Below, piece by piece: positions 56,918 to 64,000 of a stretch of 64,000 nt of DNA. The notes under the pieces were generated by a model that did no database searches, had not been told where the DNA came from, and was given only the letters and a program-made list of their open reading frames with translations. The first letter of the stretch is position 1, and every line of letters starts with the position of its first letter. Origin of the DNA: Pseudomicrostroma phylloplanum (lineage: Eukaryota; Basidiomycota; Exobasidiomycetes; Microstromatales); assembly GCA_039545275.1 (NCBI GenBank), contig BCHS01000005.1:930001-994000 (forward strand), read 5' to 3'. Both the position numbers and the translations under genes were made by a program.

Positions 56918-58342
56918 ATGCTCGCCATCAAGAAGCCACGCAATGCTCGCTCCAAGCGGGCCATGGACAAGCGCCAGCCCCAACTCAACGAAGGCGTAAA
57001 GTCGGCTTTGATTGTGAATGCGAGCCACTCCTCTGCCCTCGTCTCCAAAGCGATCCACCAGCTCTCCACCCTCAAGAAGCCTCATGCCATCCCTTTCACA
57101 AAGAAGAAGTCCAACGATGTCAACCCCTTTGTGGATAGCGGTAGCATCGAATTCTGGTGCGCAAAGAACGATACACCGCTTATGCTCGTGGGCGATTCGA
57201 GGAAGAAGAGGAAGGATAACCTGACGTGGATCAGGCTGTTCGATGGGAGGGTGTTGGACATGCTGGAGATGGGCATTGACAGTATGAAGGGCGTAGAAGA
57301 ATTCAAGGTGCGTAGCAGAGGGAACCCATGGAGATGAAGCATCCGGGCGAACGACTCATCTCACCCAACCTGCTCCTGATGTCTCCGCACACTCCCCCTT
57401 CAGCCACCCACACTTCCCGACATCGGATCTCGTCCGCTGTTCCAATTCAGCGGTCCTCAATTCTCGGCCGATGCAGCGTCGCTCTACCCGGCCCATGCAC
57501 ACCTCAAGTCTCTCCTCCTGGACTTTTACCGAGGAGAGGAGGTGCTTGAGAATGGAATCCCAACTGGTGGTAGCGTGGCCTTGCAGAACGGCCTACAATT
57601 CGTCATCAGCGTCACAGCAGGTCCCGTGGATGAGCAGACTGGCGGCGCTGGCAGCTCGACAGGACAGGGCACTTCACTGGCAGATCTCTACGCAGCAGGC
57701 GCTGCCTCTTCGAGCACGAATGGCATCGGCTCTTCCACCTCTCCTTCCATCGACACCTCGGCCTCGGGTGCCAAGATCTACTTCCGCACCTACTCTCTGG
57801 TAGTACCACCCAAGACACCCGCTCGTGCCATCCCAAGCAGCTTCGAGCTGCACGAGTGCGGGCCCGCCTTTGATTTCACGCTTCGCAGACGCCAGGCGGC
57901 AGATGCTACGCTGCTGTCGCACTCGCTGAAGAGGGGTAAGACACAAGCAGAGAAGAACCGCCAGGGCAAGAGCGATACGTACAAGAAGAACATCGAGACG
58001 GACGAAATGGGAGACATGGTCGGTAGGATCCATGTTGGCAAGCAGGACTTGACCAATCTACAGACGAGGAAGATGAAGGGTCTCAAGGCAGGCAAGGACG
58101 AGGGAGACGACGAGGATGACAGCGACGAGGAGCTGGAAGCTTTGTCGGGAGACGACGATGACGAAGAGGATGCGTACATGGGTCTCGGTGACGATAGCGA
58201 TGAGGAGGACGAAGAGGAGGACGACAACGAAGAGTTGGAGATGGAACAACTAGCTGCAGAGTCTGTCGATGAAGCCGATGAGCCGGCTGAGGCTGCACCG
58301 AAGGGCGCGACAAATGGCAAGAAGAGGGGAAGGAAGGCCTGA
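56918..58342 (+). CDS. RPF2: Ribosome biogenesis factor Rpf2 (Brix domain)
   Basis: Two exons: 56918-57307 and 57404-58342 (442 residues). The Brix domain spans residues about 25-260: KPRNARSKRAMDKRQPQLNE, LKKPHAIPFTKKK, then NDTPLMLVGDSRKKRKDNL, LDMLEMGIDSMKGVEEF joined across the intron to KPPTLPDIGSRPLFQFSGPQ. Further on are HLKSLLLDFYRGEEV and YFRTYSLVVPP. The donor here is GTGCGT, slightly off consensus. About 50 residues of Ser/Gly/Thr-rich insert lie inside the second half. The last 100 residues are strongly acidic (long Asp/Glu runs) and end in a basic KKRGRKA patch. Rpf2 with Rrs1 loads 5S rRNP onto pre-60S ribosomes in the nucleolus. Confidence 0.93.
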
Positions 58343-58833
58343 AACAAGGCTTCACCCAATGCATATGCTTCTCATCTGCCACTCCAACGTGAAATGATGG
58401 CGTGGTCTGTCGCTGCTGCTCACCGCCCCTCCCTCCGCTCGCGTGGCGCTCTTTCCGCCTCTGATCCTCCACGCTCGGCCGCCCGCTTCCCCTTGAAGCC
58501 ATACTTCCTGCCCACATCTTCCAACTACCTTCACGTCGACCTCGACCCTTCCCTTGCACAACGGAATCACCACTGCCCCTTCCTCTGTCCATCCTCCTCG
58601 ACCTCCCCGGCTCCGCCGCTCGCGATAATCAGCCCTTCAGCTCGGCCTCTTATCACTGAGTGTGTGCAACTACGGGGGATCCATACAGCCTGTTGGATCC
58701 ACCCTTGACAGTCGTCGTAGACGAAAGCGCTCTATAAATTGTATTGCTTACCACTCCCTGCATCTGTTCACTTCCTCGCCTTGCCTCGTCCTCACGCTCT
58801 GTGCTACCCTGCCGTGCTCCGCCCTTCTCGACG
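58343..58833. other. Intergenic region before PRP4
   Basis: About 490 bp between RPF2 and PRP4 on the same strand. A CTATAAATT sequence at about 58731-58739 is a possible TATA-like element about 100 bp before the PRP4 ATG. Nothing else recognised. Confidence 0.4.
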
Positions 58834-61339
58834 ATGTCTCGCCCATACCGGTCAGACGCTCAGCCTCCCAAGAGACCATACCCAGGGGACTCGCGTCGTC
58901 CAGAGGAGAGCTATCGCAATGGCTCTGCAAGACCAGCACCCTACCCGGCGGAAGGGCGTCATAAGCAAGGCCAGGGGTCATACGAACAGTACGATGGACC
59001 TTCAAGAGGTGATCGAGAGGCTGCGCGTCAGAAGCGAAGGCGCGGAGGGCCAGACGATGAATACGGATCGACTTCAGCTCAGCATCGGGACAGTAGTTCC
59101 TACGACGCTGCCGAAGCGACTGGCCGATCAGGCGAAAGAGAAAGGTCTGATGCCTCTGCCTTCAACGCTTCTTCGTCCCGACCTCGCCATGGCATAGACT
59201 CGGATTCCAATCCACTCGGTAGCGCAGAGGTCGGCAGAGACGATACAGGCGATTTGAGCTTCGATCTGGAAGACGAGGAGACAGAGCAGAGGCGTATCGA
59301 AGAGCAAAGGCGGAGAAGAAAAGAGCTCATGGAGAGATACAAGGACCTTGAGAGCAATGAGCCCACATCTGCAACGTCTCAAGGCCCTGATGGTGGTACA
59401 AAGGGGGAGGAATCTGCTCTCTCGACAGGTGAGAAAATGGAGAGCGGCCCTTCAGATCACTTACACACAGGCTAACCAATTTATCACTCCTTTTCCCACA
59501 GCGAATACCTCCAGAGCTCGCACTAGATCGCCCTCCTTGGAGCCCGCCGCTCCGTCCGGCAAGGATGCAGACTTTGATCTGTCAAAGAACGGTCAAAGAG
59601 AGATCCAGGGCGCTCCCGAGATTGGCAGACCTACAAGCCACGACGATGTATCAGCTGCTGATTACGACCCCGTTGCAGATCGCAAGAGAGATGGGGAGAG
59701 AGAGACCCGCCGCTTGCAAAATCCCGCCGTTTCGACGTCGGCGCAGGGTCTCGCAGAGGGTGTGGGTGAGCCCGCGACCAGACTGGCCGCGAAGCCGGTC
59801 AATCAGGTCGAATCGGAATCAGAGTACGAAGAGGTAGAAGTAGACGACGAGGAAGATGACGATGATATGTTCGCCGTCAGCAGCGAGGCCAAGAAGAAGA
59901 AGGTTGTCCGCATCAAGAAGAGCAAAGCGAGCAATGGGCAAGCAGTGAGTGGCGGAGCTACCCACAACAACAGTCAGAGTACACGAATTTTGAGCAGACT
60001 GCTGACTTTGCCTTCTACTGATCAGGTTGCCGCTACGCGGTCCGACGTCACTTTACCCTCGCATGGCGGTCTGACAGACAACTGGGACGACTCAGAAGGC
60101 TACTACCGCATCGTGCTCGGCGAAAAAATCGGACCAAGCGGACGCTTCCATGTCTTTGCGAACCTGGGCAAGGGTATGTTTAGTGAAGTCGTCCGCGCCA
60201 AAGATCTTGGCGAAGATGGCAAGGGCACTGGAGACAAGGAGGTAGCTATCAAGATTGTCAGAAGCCAGGAGACAATGTAAGTCGAGGGAAACATAGCATC
60301 CACTCTGCATAGCGGCTGACCTGGTTTGTTTTCGCTTGTCCAGGTACAAGGCCGGCCTGAAGGAGATCGGCATCCTCAAGAAGCTCAGCGGCCTAGACCC
60401 AGAGGACAAGCGCCATGTCGTGCGCCTCATCTCTCATTTCGAGCACAGGGGACATCTTTGTATGGTATTCGAGTCATTGAGGTACGTAAGAGGAGCGGGT
60501 GTGTGAGCGTAAGCTTGGCTGACAGCGAGGTGGTGACCTGCATCCCCCCCTACACCCGCAGCATGAACCTCAGAGAAGTTGTCAAGCGCTTCGGAAAGGA
60601 TGTCGGGCTCAATTTGCGTGCTGTCCGTGCATATGCTCACCAGATGTTCCTCTCATTGGCTCTGATGAAGAAGGCTGAAGTGATGCATGCCGATATCAAG
60701 CCAGACAACATTCTGGTCAACGAAGCCAAGACGATGCTCAAGATTTGCGACCTAGGATCCGCGTCAGATCTGACCGAGATGGAGATCACCCCGTACCTGG
60801 TCTCCCGGTTCTATCGAGCGCCCGAAATCATCTTGGGCCAGCCGTACGACTGCTCATTGGATATGTGGTCCATTGGTTGCACGCTGTACGAGCTCTACAC
60901 GGGCAAGATCCTCTTTCCCGGTCGGAGTAACAACCAGATGCTGCTCTTGATGCAAGAACTCAAGGGGAGGTTTACCACTCGGCAAATCAAGAAAGGAAAG
61001 TTTGCCGGCCAGCACTTCGACGAGTCAAACGCCTTTCTAAGTCGTGAGACGGACAAAAACACTGGGAATGTGAGTAATGTCAGCATGGAGTGGCGGGTGA
61101 TGCAGTCCGCTGACAGGTCACTTTTTCTACAGGAGACCATTCGCAAGGTAGTCCTGTCGACGACGTCGAGCAACGACCTTCGGTCCCGTCTCCTGCCCTC
61201 CTCTGTCGTCAGAGGTCTCACTGAAGACGAAGTACGCTTGACACAACATTTTGTGGATCTCCTCAATAAGACGCTGGAGCTGGATCCTGCTCGGAGGATC
61301 ACGCCCAACGAAGCGCTGAAGCATGCGTTCTTGAACTGA
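58834..61339 (+). CDS. PRP4: Pre-mRNA splicing kinase Prp4 (PRPF4B)
   Basis: Five exons: 58834-59428, 59502-60276, 60344-60481, 60562-61069 and 61133-61339 (740 residues). The first 420 residues are Arg/Ser/Asp/Glu-rich with RRIEEQRRRRKELMERY and an acidic stretch followed by KKKKVVRIKKSK. The kinase domain then runs to the end: YYRIVLGEKI, LGKGMFSEVVRAKD (glycine loop), VAIKIVR (Lys), LSMNLREVVKRFGKDVGLNL, HADIKPDNILVN (catalytic Asp), CDLGSA, SRFYRAPEIILGQPYD and DMWSIGCTLYELYTGKILFPG. This order is diagnostic of Prp4, a dual-specificity-like kinase that phosphorylates Prp6/Prp31 and promotes spliceosome B-complex assembly. Intron 4 (63 nt) lacks stops and keeps frame; it is removed on the strength of GTGAGT, CTGAC and CTACAG signals. 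Confidence 0.95.
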
Positions 61340-61624
61340 AGAGACGACTGCATGATCGTGTTGGCGACAGGGTACTTTCTCGAGTTGCACTAAAATACAA
61401 TCGCCAGCTCTACTGTCATCCTGTTCTTGCCTGTCTTACGCGTGAGAGGGGGTTAGGAGTTGCCCGGATGCTTGCTCTGTGTGGAGTGGCCCGGAGTCTG
61501 AATTTCTTTCCGCCTTCCGCTTTTCGAGGAATCCTCACTTCTTCTCGCTTCCGGCTGCGCCAGAGTGGGTAGCCTCACCTCCTGTTCATTCCACCCCGTC
61601 CCGAGCATCGCAAGCGTCAGAGTG

Positions 61625-63552
61625 ATGTTGCGAAGAGAAGTGACATCGGCGCTGCGGCGGCTGGCTGTAGCAGCAGTCGTCCAACCGGCGCCAGCCACGG
61701 CGGCACAAGCTTCATCTTCTAGATACCCACTCCTTGCCCATGACACTCCCTCCCACTTTCCTGCATCGCGTTACGCCTCCTCCTCTGCTGCTGCCTCCTC
61801 CTCGTCTGCCGCTACTGCCAGCCTCGACGATGCAAAAGACGCCTCGGGGCCGTCCGAGATAGACGGCTCCGAGACCTCCAAGAAGCCTCGAAAGCGTCGT
61901 GTACCCTTGACCGGTCCCCGAGCTGCAGCCTTTGCCGCCAGGCAAGAAGCTGCCGCAAAGCTTGCCGTTCAGCAAGAGACCGAAGCCCGACGGCAAAAGA
62001 TCATCGATGCCACACCTCCGCCGCCATACAAGCTGCGCTCCAGCGCAAGGGCCAGCGGCCCGTCAGACGTGCCGATGTACGCCAGATCAGATGAAGACCA
62101 GGCCAAGGTCCCGGCCGAGCACTACTGGTCTCACTTGGCTGACCCAGCACTGTGGCACCGGTCTTCCCTCAACAAAGACAAGCCGGGATTCCTGGGGAGA
62201 CATCGGTACTTCCTCTCGAATCGAAAGAGCGTCAAAGAGCTCGTGGACTCCATCGGTCTGGAGGACATCTCGCAGCAGAATGGTGGGGAAAAGGTCACGG
62301 TGGTGGAGGCGTTTGCAGGAGCTGGAACAATCACCTCGGAGCTGCTCAAGCGTAAAGAAGTGGGCACAGTGGTTGCACTAGAACAGGAAACCACCTATCT
62401 GCCGTGGCTCGAGAGCCTTGCGAACGATGCCACCGTAGCAGATACAGCTGGGGTCTCGGCCAAGGACAAGTTGAAGGTGCTGGATCGCACTGGCTTCAAT
62501 TGGGTGACGTACGAGATGATGGACGAGCAAGGGATGTTGTCTCACCTCAAGCCAGTAGATGACAAGACAACCAGGGAGGCTACCAGCCTCGCCCCGCTGG
62601 TCTTCATCGCACAATTACCCAACAGTGTCCATGGAGACCAGCTTCTGGCTCAGTTGGCAGCAGCTGCATCTGTCGGCCAGTGGCTCTTCAAGTATGGCAA
62701 AGTCAAAGTGGTGTTCATCTGCCCGGAAGTTATGACCAAGGTGAGTTGGATAGAGAATCCGGTTTGTGAATGCGACAGCGGAGGAGGGTTCTGAGCTGAC
62801 GACGTCTTGCTCCTTCGCATACCCAGCGCTTCACTGCAACAGCTGGGGACATGTCCCGTTCTCGTTTGGGAACAGTCGTGTCGATCCTTCACGAGGCCAA
62901 AGTCTTGCTTTCGCACGAGCCGCATTTTCTGCCTCAGCCAAATCACGTCTTTCCCCCAAATGTTGGACCGGGCAAGAGATCACTGGCGGTGACCGCCATC
63001 CCAAACGAGCAGTACGGAAGTGCACAGTCGTTTGCAGACCTGTGTGCGTTTGAGCTCGTACCGAGGGACGCGCGCATCCTAGCCTGGAGAATGGCCAGGG
63101 GTATCCAAGAGGATGCAGAAGACGTCGCAACAGCTCTACGCTCAGAAGACGTGCCTGGCCTTACAGGCGACGAGTACGAGTCGCTCGAGTATCTACTACG
63201 GAATCTCTTCGTGGCCCGCACGCGAGACGTCCAGTCCATTTTGGAAAAGACGTACCCTGGCTCTTCCTCCATCCTCAAGAAACTCACGCCCGAGGCCGTC
63301 GAGGCTGCTTCCGCTCGCAGTGGCCTCAAGTTGGTCCCCGTAGCGGGCGAGACGCGCATCAACGACCTGACCAATGCCCAATGGGTCTCTCTTGCCCAGA
63401 TCTTCGAGCGATGGCCCTTCAGGCCCCCTCATCTGTTCGAGCGGATCAACGAAGGAGCAGGCCTCACAGAAAGAGAGAGAGTCAAATACAAGTCAAAGGC
63501 CAAAGTGGACACTGCTACGACAATGGGGTTAGAAGAAGACGAAGCAGAGTAG
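61625..63552 (+). CDS. MTF1: Mitochondrial transcription factor B (Mtf1-like), rRNA adenine dimethyltransferase fold
   Basis: Two exons: 61625-62740 and 62827-63552 (613 residues). The start ATG opens a typical mitochondrial presequence (MLRREVTSALRRLAV, then Ser/Ala/Arg-rich). Residues 90-160 are basic and Ala-rich. The methyltransferase-like core begins near 170 (FLSNRKSVKELVDSIGL), with the SAM-site position VVEAFAGAGTITSELL near 225 and VVALEQETTYLPWLESL. The usual catalytic NxPY-type motif is replaced by FIAQLPNSVHGDQLL, as in fungal mtTFB proteins that have lost methylation and act with the mitochondrial RNA polymerase. Exon 2 contains RFTATAGDMSRSRLGT and the helical C-terminal domain. 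It is much longer than yeast Mtf1. An active dimethyltransferase cannot be excluded. Confidence 0.78.
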
Positions 63553-63644
63553 CGGAATTGGGAGATACCCATGTAGCGGGTCTGTATCCTGTGGCCGATC
63601 ACGTCAGATGAGTTCAGATTCGCGAAATGGCCGATGCCTTGCAA

Positions 63645-64000
63645 CTACGCGGTGGACTCTGCGCCAAATACGCAAGGATTGAGATATCTGCGCAAAGACA
63701 AGCACTACGATCAGATCAAGTACATTCGCGATACCGTCAATCGGCGGCAGATCGTTCACTCACATAGACAATTCAAAGCTTCCGTCGTCCTTGCGACCCA
63801 GGCACAGATACGTCTGACGACCTTTGCTGCTGCCAAGCGAGGCTCCAGGATAACAGTCCTCGAGCAATTCGGGGAATAGACCAGCGTCGCTAGTCGTAGC
63901 TTCACTGGAAAAGGAGTGGATCAAATCGTCCACCGCTCGAGCGATAGTCAGATCATCTTTACACCAGTGGCGGACCGGTATGTAGAGCTTGGCGGTTGGA
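63645..64000 (-). CDS. C-terminal part of an aromatic (DMATS-type, ABBA) prenyltransferase
   Basis: A partial gene read from the right edge: exon 64000-63764 (frame starting at 63999) and a last exon at 63687-63645, with a GTGAGT donor and a GCAG acceptor. The visible 92 residues include AKLYIPVRHWCKDDLTIARA, then GRQTYLCLGRKDDGSFEL joined by the splice to SIYLNPCVF. The KxYIPVRH block with a following acidic pair, and the GxQTY block before a final beta strand, are hallmarks of fungal dimethylallyltryptophan-synthase-type enzymes. These transfer a prenyl group to indoles or other aromatics in secondary metabolism. The N-terminal part with the substrate site is outside the window, so the substrate is unknown. 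It converges on the Mtf1-like gene with 92 bp between stops. Confidence 0.78.

Overview
The window looks like a piece of a basidiomycete fungal nuclear chromosome, most probably Ustilaginomycotina. That placement is inferred from GC-rich gene-dense DNA, short introns with GTGAGT donors, and the style of the Arp10, Ada-like, Are2 and Scc3 proteins; no species can be named. All genes were modelled by eye from conserved protein blocks and splice sites. Coordinates run from start to stop codon and exons are listed in the text.

Layout. 0-9 kb: an acidic C-terminal fragment, ARP10 (-), TIM10 (+), a secreted sedolisin protease (-), and an Mpr1-like GNAT acetyltransferase (+). 10-21 kb: a large serine-rich protein of unknown function (+) and an Ada-type DNA-phosphotriester zinc domain with AraC-type helix-turn-helix (-), separated by long gene-poor stretches. 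21-31 kb: NDUFS8 (-), an Mss116-like mitochondrial DEAD-box helicase (-), the DNA-protein crosslink protease WSS1 (+), and sterol acyltransferase ARE2 (-). 32-37 kb: an unrecognised protein (-), a possible tiny secreted peptide (+), and histone H4 (-) with an 8-nt microexon. 36-51 kb: a 1697-residue coiled-coil PACT-domain protein (+), HIS3 (-) divergent from HMG-CoA synthase (+), and cohesin SCC3 (-). 51-64 kb: a Zrg17-like zinc transporter (+), an extended SDR (+), RPF2 (+), PRP4 kinase (+), a mitochondrial transcription factor B/Mtf1-like protein (+), and the 3' end of an aromatic (DMATS-type) prenyltransferase (-) running off the window.

Most genes are ordinary housekeeping genes with no operon-like logic. 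Loose themes are mitochondria (TIM10, NDUFS8, Mss116-like, Mtf1-like), sterol metabolism (ERG13, ARE2) and chromosome biology (H4, SCC3, PACT protein, WSS1, Ada-like). I found no clear new multi-gene system. The points most worth a second look are the Ada-like protein, the DMATS-type prenyltransferase at the edge, the histone H4 microexon, and the tandem duplication of a stop-codon region after the SDR gene. No tRNA, rRNA, CRISPR array or transposon was recognised.
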